Of a stretch of 11,700 nucleotides of DNA, positions 5,686 through 11,700 are shown in pieces. Made by a program: the position numbers and the translations under genes. The DNA is taken from NCBI GenBank assembly GCA_947175225.1, contig CAMWLX010000074.1, positions 1 to 11,700 of the forward strand, read 5' to 3'. A model generated the notes under the pieces. That model was not told the DNA's origin and ran no database searches. It saw nothing but the letters and a program-made list of their open reading frames with translations. This DNA comes from an uncultured Porphyromonadaceae bacterium (lineage in GTDB: Bacteria; Bacteroidota; Bacteroidia; Bacteroidales; Muribaculaceae). Within the stretch, counting starts at the first letter, position 1. The number at the start of each line of letters is the position of its first letter.

Positions 5686-8118
5686 ATGAAAATACAAGAG
5701 AGATTCAGACAGTTGCCTGTCTCAGATATTGCAGATGAAGTGAATATTTCGTTGGCAAGGCATCCGCGTCTTGTGGTGACTGCTCCTCCTGGAGCGGGAA
5801 AATCTACCCTACTCCCCATATCTCTCTTGGAAAGCCTTCCGGAAGGAAAAATCCTCATGCTCGAGCCGAGAAGAATTGCTGCCCGACAAGTAGCAGGACG
5901 GATGGCTTCCATGTTAGGAGAAAAAATTGGCGACACAGTAGGTTACAGGGTTCGCTTCGACACTCGTGTCTCTGCCAATACTCGCATAGAAGTGATAACT
6001 GAGGGTATTTTGGAACGCATGCTTGTAGAAGACCCGACTCTTGAAGGGGTTGCCGCAGTGATCTTTGACGAGTTTCATGAGAGGAGTCTTTCTTCCGATC
6101 TCACGCTTGCACTTACTCGGGAAATTCAAAACGTCATTCGTCCGGATCTCAAAATTCTTGTCATGTCGGCCACAATTGATGCCGATTCATTATGCAGAAA
6201 GATGGATTCCGGATATATTCATTGTCCGGGCAAAAGATATGATGTAAAGATAATCCATGGAGAAGATTTTGATTTCAAGGATTGTGCTTCAGCAGTGGCA
6301 AGTACGGTCAAAAGAGCAATTCGACAGCATGAGGGGAATATATTGGCTTTTCTTCCGGGTCAGGCAGAGATTTTGAAATGCCGCGAACTGCTTGATGATA
6401 CGAGTCAGGATGCCGAAATCCTTACCCTATATGGTATGCTTCCGACTGAGAAGCAACAGCAAGTTTTATCGCCAAATGAAGGAGGAAAACGCAGAATAGT
6501 ACTCGCGTCTCCTATTGCAGAGACATCACTAACTATCGATGGGATATCAGTAGTGGTGGATTCAGGCTTGTATCGCACTCCAGTGTTTGAACCGGCTACA
6601 GGATTAAGCCGTCTTACAACTGAAAGAATATCTCTGGATATGGCAACTCAAAGGTCAGGGCGCGCCGGACGGTTGATGGATGGAGTATGCTACAGGTTAT
6701 GGACAAAAGCTACAGAATCAAGAATGAAAGAGAGCCGCCAACCGGAGATTGAATCCTCCGACCTTTCATCAATAATGTTGACTGTTTCGGCTTGGGGTGA
6801 GACAGATCCCACCCGCCTGCCATGGATAACCCCTCCCCCTGCAGGCCATTTGGCAAATGCCAAAGATCTGCTACGTATGCTTGGAGCAATAGACAAAGCC
6901 GGCCGACTTACAAAGAAGGGTGAAAGACTCGCTCAATTGCCTTGCCATCCTCGAATAGCAAACATGCTGACAGAAGCCGGCGATATGAAGGCAATAGCAT
7001 GCGATATCGCCGCAATCCTTGAAGAAAAAGATCCTGTTGCGGATGAGACGGATGCGGATATTTCCACCCGAATAGCGATGCTTAAGCATTTCAGGAAAGA
7101 TAAAATTCCATCTCAATGGAAAAAAATCGATAATATTTCGGCTCAATATATGAGGCTCGTAAGGTCACAAAAATATTGTGAGAATCCTGAGCCGGAAGAA
7201 ATTGGGAAGCTTGTTGGTTTTGCTTATCCGGAGAGGATCGCTAAACGCGAAGCCAATGGAAGTTACCGTCTTTCACAGGGAGGTAAACTCGTATCTCTTC
7301 ATCTCTCTGATGACCTTGCACGCCATGAATATCTTGCAATCGCTTCGATGGGAACGCGTATTTTCTTGGCTGCTCCTGTTGATAAGGACTTCGTAATGTC
7401 GCAAGGAACTTGGATGGAGTGTGCTATGTGGAATAGCAAAGAGGGCAAGGTTATAGTAAGAGAGGAGTTGCGGTTAGGACTCCTGTGTTTGGCAACTCGA
7501 CCGTTGAAGGGTGATCCAAATCCTCTTATAGCGTCAGTTGTCGCGGCAGTAGCTCCCAAAGAAGGGTTGACAATGTTTGATTTCAATGATGATGTGCAGG
7601 GTCTTCAGCTTAGGATAGCGGTGACAGCAGGTTGGCATCCTGAGCTGGAATTACCCGATGTTTCAACCGAAACGGTGCTTGACTCTGCGGGTGAATGGCT
7701 TCCGATATATATAGGAAATGCCTCGACAGTGCAGGAGCTTCGTAAGATAGATATAAGGAACGTAATTCTAAGTTTTCTAAACTACGAGCAGCAACAAGCA
7801 CTTGACAGAATAGCTCCAACTCACCTAAAACTGCCTTCGGGACGCAATGCACGTATCCACTACCGTCGTGGAGCTGAGGTCCCTATAGTCAGCGCTCGTC
7901 TTCAGGATTGCTTTGGTATGATGAAAACGCCATGTCTTGATGATGGCAAGCGACCGGTCTTGATGGAGCTGTTGTCACCAGGGTTCAAACCGGTACAGCT
8001 AACGCAGGACATGGAAGGATTTTGGAGAGAAACATACTTCGAAGTCCGCAAAGAGCTGCGTCGCCGATATCCCAAACATCGTTGGCCGGAAGATCCGACA
8101 GAGATATTGAATTGTTAA
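5686..8118 (+). CDS. hrpB: ATP-dependent helicase HrpB (DEAH-box)
   Basis: 810 aa, close to the E. coli HrpB length. It is a cytosolic superfamily 2 NTPase of the DEAH/RHA group; its physiological role in most bacteria is unsettled. Motif I is APPGAGKST at 33-41, motif II DEFHERS at 128-134 (the DEFH variant normal for HrpB), motif III SAT at 161-163 and motif VI QRSGRAGR at 322-329. A helicase-associated region follows, and the C-terminus has the HrpB-typical RRRYPKHRWPEDP (792-804). The ATG at 5686 is chosen because the only longer option, a GTG at 5653, sits inside the serA terminator stem and adds nothing conserved. No clear TAnnTTTG promoter is visible just upstream, so some expression may come from read-through or a divergent promoter. 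The stop overlaps that of a tiny opposite-strand ORF at a shared TTAA. Confidence 0.95.
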   Translation: MKIQERFRQLPVSDIADEVNISLARHPRLVVTAPPGAGKSTLLPISLLESLPEGKILMLEPRRIAARQVAGRMASMLGEKIGDTVGYRVRFDTRVSANTRIEVITEGILERMLVEDPTLEGVAAVIFDEFHERSLSSDLTLALTREIQNVIRPDLKILVMSATIDADSLCRKMDSGYIHCPGKRYDVKIIHGEDFDFKDCASAVASTVKRAIRQHEGNILAFLPGQAEILKCRELLDDTSQDAEILTLYGMLPTEKQQQVLSPNEGGKRRIVLASPIAETSLTIDGISVVVDSGLYRTPVFEPATGLSRLTTERISLDMATQRSGRAGRLMDGVCYRLWTKATESRMKESRQPEIESSDLSSIMLTVSAWGETDPTRLPWITPPPAGHLANAKDLLRMLGAIDKAGRLTKKGERLAQLPCHPRIANMLTEAGDMKAIACDIAAILEEKDPVADETDADISTRIAMLKHFRKDKIPSQWKKIDNISAQYMRLVRSQKYCENPEPEEIGKLVGFAYPERIAKREANGSYRLSQGGKLVSLHLSDDLARHEYLAIASMGTRIFLAAPVDKDFVMSQGTWMECAMWNSKEGKVIVREELRLGLLCLATRPLKGDPNPLIASVVAAVAPKEGLTMFDFNDDVQGLQLRIAVTAGWHPELELPDVSTETVLDSAGEWLPIYIGNASTVQELRKIDIRNVILSFLNYEQQQALDRIAPTHLKLPSGRNARIHYRRGAEVPIVSARLQDCFGMMKTPCLDDGKRPVLMELLSPGFKPVQLTQDMEGFWRETYFEVRKELRRRYPKHRWPEDPTEILNC

Positions 8119-8177
8119 GGCGTCATACCAAACACGACGAGAAGCATCATCAGCAGCGATTGAATAAGTCTTTTCAT
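8115..8177 (-). other. 20-codon signal-peptide-like ORF, possibly a remnant
   Basis: The sequence reads MKRLIQSLLMMLLVVFGMTP and then TAA. A basic start followed by a long hydrophobic core resembles a lipoprotein or Sec signal peptide cut off just before its cleavage region. The ATG lies one base after the stop of the nuclease-like gene, on the same strand. Its TAA shares the palindromic TTAA at 8115-8118 with the hrpB stop on the other strand. It may be the stump of a truncated exported-protein gene, a small membrane peptide, or chance. Confidence 0.3.
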
Positions 8178-8178
8178 A

Positions 8179-9741
8179 TTACTTTTTGAGAATTTCGATT
8201 TCATATTTTAGTCCTCGTTCCTCCCTCTTCTCAATAAAGTTGGCACCGATGAGATATACTGTACGAGTATCCATGGCGTAGCGTCCGGCATAGTCGCGGT
8301 CATTGATCTGGGACATTGCATCAGCCACGCTCTTGTTGTATTTGAATTCAAAAACATACACGTATCTTCCGGCCATCACCTCCAAGTCGCTGCGTCCCTT
8401 GTAGCCATGGTGCTCGGCAACTGCCAAGGTGCCGCAGAGCACTGAAAGCAGATAGGTGACAGCCCTGTAGGTCGACTCATTGTGATCCTCGCCCGGGAGA
8501 TCCTTCAGAAGGGCAGACAGTCGCTCCATGAATTCGCAGATGTTACCTTTTGCGAGATCCTGCTTGAAGAGCGAGAGGTCAAATGGGCTGAAGGGATCTG
8601 ATGTGTCAGGTGCATATATAGGCAGGAGCTCCTGATAAAACCCAATTTCCACTTCCCGGTTGGGAAACCGAAGCTCGTAAAGATTTGTGTCCTCATGATA
8701 ATCTGCGATGGTCAGGTAGCCGGTCTGGAACATCAGAGGTATAGGATTGCTTGAGTACAATCCAACAGCAATCAGTTGCTCCCTTGTACACATCTTTCCG
8801 TTGATGTCCGGCGGAAATGTGCCGCGTGCCCTCACACGTCGTGCAAGAAAAGTCGGTGTGCCGGTACCAAACCAATAAGGATCTATCCTCTTTAAGTCAA
8901 GAGCATTCAGGACACTGAATGGATTGTAGAGTCGGGATCCAATCTGGGTGAAAAGGTATCCATCATAGTACTCCCTCATAGCTTGAAGTGTATCATCAAA
9001 ATGCTCTTTTCGTTTTTCTGCGAGCATCTCTACGCCGGGACGGAAATTGTCGATCAGTTCATCCTCAGTCCAACCGCAAATATCGGCGTAGTCATCGGCC
9101 ATAGAAATGTCCTTTAGATTATTGAGATCGCTAAAGATGCTGACCTTACTGAAGCGAGCAACTCCCGTGATGAATGCAAACCGTATATATCGATCCATCG
9201 ATTTGAGATTGCCAAAGAAACTCTTTAGGGTACGCTGATTCTTCTCAAAAACCTCTTTATTATCCTCTATATCCAACAACGGCTTGTCGTATTCATCTAT
9301 AAGGATGACAACCTTGCAACCTATTGACTCAGCAACCGTTTCTATGAGTTCAGAGAACCTCCCTGCAATCGTATCAGCCACATCTGTCATTCCGTATTTT
9401 TTCTCATATTTTTTAAGCAATCGGTTCAGCAGACTTTCAAGGCCGTTGTCAAGGCTAAAATCCTCGGCATTGAAGTCGAAACGGAGTACCGGGGATGGAG
9501 TCCAATCCAGATCCATGCTGTAGGCAGCAAGTCCTTTAAAAAGTTCACGGCGACCTTCGAAATAAGCCTCAAGGGTAGAAAGCAATAAGCTTTTCCCAAA
9601 CCGTCTGGGACGGCTCAGGAAAACATACTTGCCCTGCCTCAACAAAGGCTTGATATAAGCAGTCTTATCTACGTATGCGTATCCCTCCTCTATTATATTT
9701 GAGAAGGTCTGCATACCAATGGGATATCTCATTTCATCCAT
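8179..9741 (-). CDS. AAA-ATPase-like / PD-(D/E)XK nuclease-superfamily protein
   Basis: 520 aa from the ATG at 9741, with 9732 (517 aa) an equally good alternative. The frame continues upstream to an ATG at 9789, but the promoter at 9759-9790 lies inside that extension, and family members typically begin close to the YPIGxQ motif seen at 6-11. N-terminal half: the Walker-A-like RPRRFGKS (44-51) and Walker B VVILIDEYD (144-152). C-terminal half: a PD-(D/E)XK core with D452, E465 and K467 (VFEFK) and Q478. These residues match the AAA-ATPase-like plus PD-(D/E)XK families, which occur in many divergent copies per Bacteroidales genome. Nuclease activity is inferred from fold residues only; the biological role is unknown, with suggestions of defence or genome maintenance untested. 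All key residues are present, so it appears intact. It converges with hrpB and diverges from the araC-type gene. Confidence 0.88.
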   Translation of the reverse strand: MDEMRYPIGMQTFSNIIEEGYAYVDKTAYIKPLLRQGKYVFLSRPRRFGKSLLLSTLEAYFEGRRELFKGLAAYSMDLDWTPSPVLRFDFNAEDFSLDNGLESLLNRLLKKYEKKYGMTDVADTIAGRFSELIETVAESIGCKVVILIDEYDKPLLDIEDNKEVFEKNQRTLKSFFGNLKSMDRYIRFAFITGVARFSKVSIFSDLNNLKDISMADDYADICGWTEDELIDNFRPGVEMLAEKRKEHFDDTLQAMREYYDGYLFTQIGSRLYNPFSVLNALDLKRIDPYWFGTGTPTFLARRVRARGTFPPDINGKMCTREQLIAVGLYSSNPIPLMFQTGYLTIADYHEDTNLYELRFPNREVEIGFYQELLPIYAPDTSDPFSPFDLSLFKQDLAKGNICEFMERLSALLKDLPGEDHNESTYRAVTYLLSVLCGTLAVAEHHGYKGRSDLEVMAGRYVYVFEFKYNKSVADAMSQINDRDYAGRYAMDTRTVYLIGANFIEKREERGLKYEIEILKK

Positions 9742-9742
9742 A

Positions 9743-9762
9743 TTTCGCAAACTTTTCGCAAA
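9743..9762. repeat. Tandem 9-mer TTTCGCAAA at 11-base spacing
   Basis: TTTCGCAAA occurs at 9743-9751 and again at 9754-9762, one helical turn apart. The pair spans the -7 element, the predicted start site and the leader of the nuclease-like gene. It could be an operator with two sites on the same DNA face; no binding protein is known. Confidence 0.45.
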
Positions 9763-9790
9763 TATAAAGAAAAACTCCAACATATGCAAA
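9759..9790 (-). promoter_or_regulatory. Promoter of the nuclease-like gene
   Basis: On the minus strand the -33 TTTG (9790-9787) and -7 TATATTTG (9766-9759) are separated by 20 bases and match the Bacteroidetes consensus exactly. Initiation should fall near 9754, just upstream of the ATGs at 9741 and 9732. This rules out a protein start at 9789 from this promoter. Confidence 0.8.
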
Positions 9791-9799
9791 TGTATGTTG
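9778..9799. promoter_or_regulatory. Inverted repeat over the -33 element (possible operator)
   Basis: CAACATA (9778-9784) and TATGTTG (9793-9799) form perfect 7-base inverted arms around an 8-base spacer. The spacer contains the -33 box of the nuclease-like gene (9787-9790). A dimeric repressor bound here would block that promoter; it also lies just upstream of the divergent araC-type promoter. Confidence 0.45.
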
Positions 9800-9833
9800 C
9801 AAGCCTTTACTACTTACATTCCCAAAATTTTAT

Positions 9834-9841
9834 TAATTTTG
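9834..9841 (+). promoter_or_regulatory. -7 element of the AraC-family gene promoter
   Basis: TAATTTTG matches TAnnTTTG, and its position predicts a start near 9846 and a leader of about 22 bases before the ATG at 9868. No good TTTG lies 19-21 bases upstream, which is compatible with a weak or activator-dependent promoter. Confidence 0.6.
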
Positions 9842-9867
9842 CGGCATAAAACATTCTATTAACCAAC

Positions 9868-10755
9868 ATGAAGTTTTATAAACAGGAGAGTAATACAGTT
9901 ACGAAACGGTTTATGACTATCGAAGGAACAATGGAAACAAGTATACATAATAATATTGTCTATTCAACGGATAAGAATCACATAAACTCGCCGGCTTTCT
10001 ATGACTGTGTGGTGCATCTTATCTGCATAGAAGGGAATGCTTCAATTATCTACAATGACCAGCCTTTCGAGATAGTGAAGGGAGACATCGCGGTGCTTTC
10101 TCGTCCACGGCTCGTGAGAATTGAAAAAGTATCTGAAGATTTCCGATGCGAATACATAGCGGCTCCGGATAAGTTTCTTCATAATCTTTTGCCTGCCAAC
10201 AACTATTCCATTCAGGGTTGCGTCAGTTTGTTTTCAAATCCCATTATCAAGGTAAGTGAGGAAGATGCATTGAAATTCAGAAGAGACCTTGACAACATCA
10301 GGCTAAGGATAGAAGACATTGACCATCGATTTTACATTGAGATGATCGGAAGTCTGCTTCAGACAATGATTTACGATCTTTTCGATTTCCATACACGCAA
10401 TAATGAGAATATACTGACCACGGACAGGGTCGGATATATCACTACTCAGTTCTTTACTATGATTGAGGCTGGACGACCAAAAACCCAAAGGGAAGTATCT
10501 TATTATGCCAAGGAACTCAACGTAACATCGAAATACCTTTCAGACACCATCAAACGAGTGACAGGACACAGCATATCGTCACACATCAACAGCGCGGCGA
10601 CCTCAATAATTCTCGAATATCTTAAAGACAACAGGCTTTCCATAACACAAATAGCCGACGAGATGAATTTTACATCCGTCAGCTATTTCAGTCGTTACTG
10701 TACGAAACATATCGGTATGTCGCCGGCTCAATATCGTCTTGCCGGTGCTAAGTAA
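9868..10755 (+). CDS. AraC-family transcriptional regulator
   Basis: 295 aa, the usual two-domain size. The N-terminal ~170 residues contain a cupin-like sensor region (for example HLICIEGNASIIYNDQPF at 50-67 and KGDIAVLSRPR at 71-81). The C-terminal ~95 residues hold the two helix-turn-helix units (about 207-230 and 258-281) and end with the family signature GMSPAQYR (283-290). It probably binds DNA and senses a small molecule; the ligand is unknown. The ATG at 9868 fits the leader length from the -7 element. The gene is divergent from the nuclease-like gene and converges on an aldo/keto reductase gene 15 bases away. Targets could include itself, the divergent gene or that reductase; none can be shown from sequence. 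This type of regulator is common in Bacteroidales. Confidence 0.93.
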   Translation: MKFYKQESNTVTKRFMTIEGTMETSIHNNIVYSTDKNHINSPAFYDCVVHLICIEGNASIIYNDQPFEIVKGDIAVLSRPRLVRIEKVSEDFRCEYIAAPDKFLHNLLPANNYSIQGCVSLFSNPIIKVSEEDALKFRRDLDNIRLRIEDIDHRFYIEMIGSLLQTMIYDLFDFHTRNNENILTTDRVGYITTQFFTMIEAGRPKTQREVSYYAKELNVTSKYLSDTIKRVTGHSISSHINSAATSIILEYLKDNRLSITQIADEMNFTSVSYFSRYCTKHIGMSPAQYRLAGAK

Positions 10756-10770
10756 TGATGGACTTAATGA

Positions 10771-11610
10771 TTATCTCCAGCCCATAAACATTTTTGTGAC
10801 CTCACCGTCGTGATGGTCGAAGAAAAGGCTTTTGCCAGTGTCAAGCTTGGCTATCTCTTCCATATCCTCGTTGCTGAGGGTGAAGTCAAAGATATTGAGA
10901 TTCTGCTCCATACGCTCTATATGTACAGACTTCGGTATGATTATAACCCCACGTTGTGTGAGCCAACGGAGTGCGACTTGAGCCACAGACTTGCCATATT
11001 TGGCACCTATTGTCTCAAGTACCGGGTTGGAGAAGAAGTTGTTACGTCCTTCAGCAAGCGGTCCCCATGACATTATGCGGCAGCGATATTCCTCCATGTA
11101 TTTCTGTGCTTGGATCTGCTGATCGAAGACATGGGTCTCAACCTGGTTTACCATAGGAGGTATCTCCACGTTGCTTGCAAGGTCGATAAGATGGTCGGGA
11201 TAGAAGTTGCTTACGCCGATGGCGCGGAGCTTACCCTCTTTGTAAGCTTCTTCAAGGGCACGGTATGCACCGTAGCGGTCGCAGAATGGTTGATGCAGAA
11301 GCATGAGGTCGATGTAGTCGGTACCAAGTTTGTGTAGGCTTTCATCGATGGAAGCCTTGGCTTTCTCATAGCCATAATTTGAAATCCATATCTTTGACAC
11401 GATGAAGATATCCTCACGGGGGATGCCGCTCTTAGCGATCGCTGCCCCTACCCCTTCTTCATTATGATATGCCTGGGCTGTATCAATCATTCTATAGCCA
11501 ACTTTAAGCGCATCGCTGACGCAACGCTCGCATTCAGCAGGGTCTACCTGATATACTCCATATCCTTCTATCGGCATTTCGACGCCGTTGCTTAATTTTA
11601 CTGATTCCAT
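10771..11610 (-). CDS. Aldo/keto reductase, 2,5-diketo-D-gluconate reductase-like (AKR5-type)
   Basis: 279 aa, full length for the short AKR group. It is a cytosolic NADPH-dependent reductase of aldehydes or ketones; the actual substrate is unknown. The family start SVKLSNGVEMP is present. The catalytic tetrad is D43, Y48, K73 and H106, in the contexts IDTAQAYHNE, VSKIW and LLHQPF. The NADPH-binding segment IPKSVHIERMEQN is at 225-237. No signal peptide or Fe-S motif is present, unlike the AKR at 2029-3414, which belongs to a different subgroup. It ends 15 bases from the convergent araC-type gene, so its transcription is separate. Start at 11610 is the natural family start. Confidence 0.94.
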   Translation of the reverse strand: MESVKLSNGVEMPIEGYGVYQVDPAECERCVSDALKVGYRMIDTAQAYHNEEGVGAAIAKSGIPREDIFIVSKIWISNYGYEKAKASIDESLHKLGTDYIDLMLLHQPFCDRYGAYRALEEAYKEGKLRAIGVSNFYPDHLIDLASNVEIPPMVNQVETHVFDQQIQAQKYMEEYRCRIMSWGPLAEGRNNFFSNPVLETIGAKYGKSVAQVALRWLTQRGVIIIPKSVHIERMEQNLNIFDFTLSNEDMEEIAKLDTGKSLFFDHHDGEVTKMFMGWR

Positions 11611-11633
11611 AATTTTTGTTTTGTTTGCTTATA

Positions 11634-11641
11634 CAATTATA
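11634..11641 (-). promoter_or_regulatory. Weak -7-like element upstream of the aldo/keto reductase
   Basis: On the minus strand TATAATTG differs from TAnnTTTG at one base and is placed to give a leader of about 20 bases. No TTTG is found at 19-21 bases upstream. The rest of 11642-11700 shows no gene or clear structure. Confidence 0.3.
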
Positions 11642-11700
11642 ACGAATTAAATGGCATTATTAGGTTTCACAAACAGCGTCAAAACTTTCACGATCCTACG

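Noticed and set aside
8179..9867. Toxin-antitoxin or phage-defence operon
   Set aside because: The nuclease-like gene stands alone on its strand with no small partner upstream or co-directional effector; the signal-peptide-like ORF downstream does not look like an antitoxin.
10749..10766. TAAGT/ACTTA pairing between the araC-type gene and the aldo/keto reductase gene
   Set aside because: The stem is only five AT-rich base pairs with no T-tract; too weak to call a bidirectional terminator.

Overview
The window looks like chromosome from a Bacteroidales bacterium, probably a gut member; family-level placement (Muribaculaceae, Prevotellaceae or similar) is a guess. Supporting signs are Bacteroidetes-type promoters (-7 TAnnTTTG, some with a correctly spaced TTTG-like -33), A-rich start contexts without Shine-Dalgarno motifs, a secreted-protein tail typical of the phylum at the left edge, a short SerA with lysine at the usual catalytic-histidine position, and an AAA-ATPase-like/PD-(D/E)XK protein of a type abundant in Bacteroidales. 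No tRNA, rRNA, CRISPR array, insertion sequence or prophage gene was seen. Coding density is high and no gene-free stretch exceeds about 160 bases.

Layout. (1) 1-357 is the 3' end of a secreted-type protein, closed by a strong terminator at 393-430. (2) 474-3414 is a two-gene redox operon: a membrane polyferredoxin that looks like a NapH-type membrane half fused to a NapG-type half through an internal twin-arginine segment, then a predicted Tat-exported lipoprotein joining an aldo/keto reductase barrel to a C-terminal ferredoxin domain. (3) 3576-5576 is serC-serA (serine biosynthesis) with its own promoter, a hairpin in its leader and a terminator. (4) 5686-8118 is the DEAH-box helicase gene hrpB. 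(5) 8179-9741, minus strand, is the AAA-ATPase-like/PD-(D/E)XK protein; its promoter shows that it starts downstream of the longest ORF start. A 20-codon signal-peptide-like ORF lies between it and hrpB. (6) 9868-10755 is an AraC-family regulator divergent from the nuclease-like gene. Their shared control region holds an inverted repeat centred on the nuclease gene's -33 element and a tandem 9-mer across its -7/start region. (7) 10771-11610, minus strand, is a cytosolic-type NADPH aldo/keto reductase converging on the araC-type gene.

The most interesting unit is the redox operon. Read from topology, electrons could pass from cytosolic or quinol donors through CX3CP motifs and two cytoplasmic-side [4Fe-4S] sites, across the membrane, to four periplasmic sites and then to a membrane-tethered AKR/ferredoxin enzyme. 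An AKR outside the cytoplasm would lack NAD(P)H, so the fused ferredoxin domain suggests another electron source. This is inference; substrate and direction are unknown. The rest of the window is ordinary housekeeping and accessory content with some informative regulatory detail.
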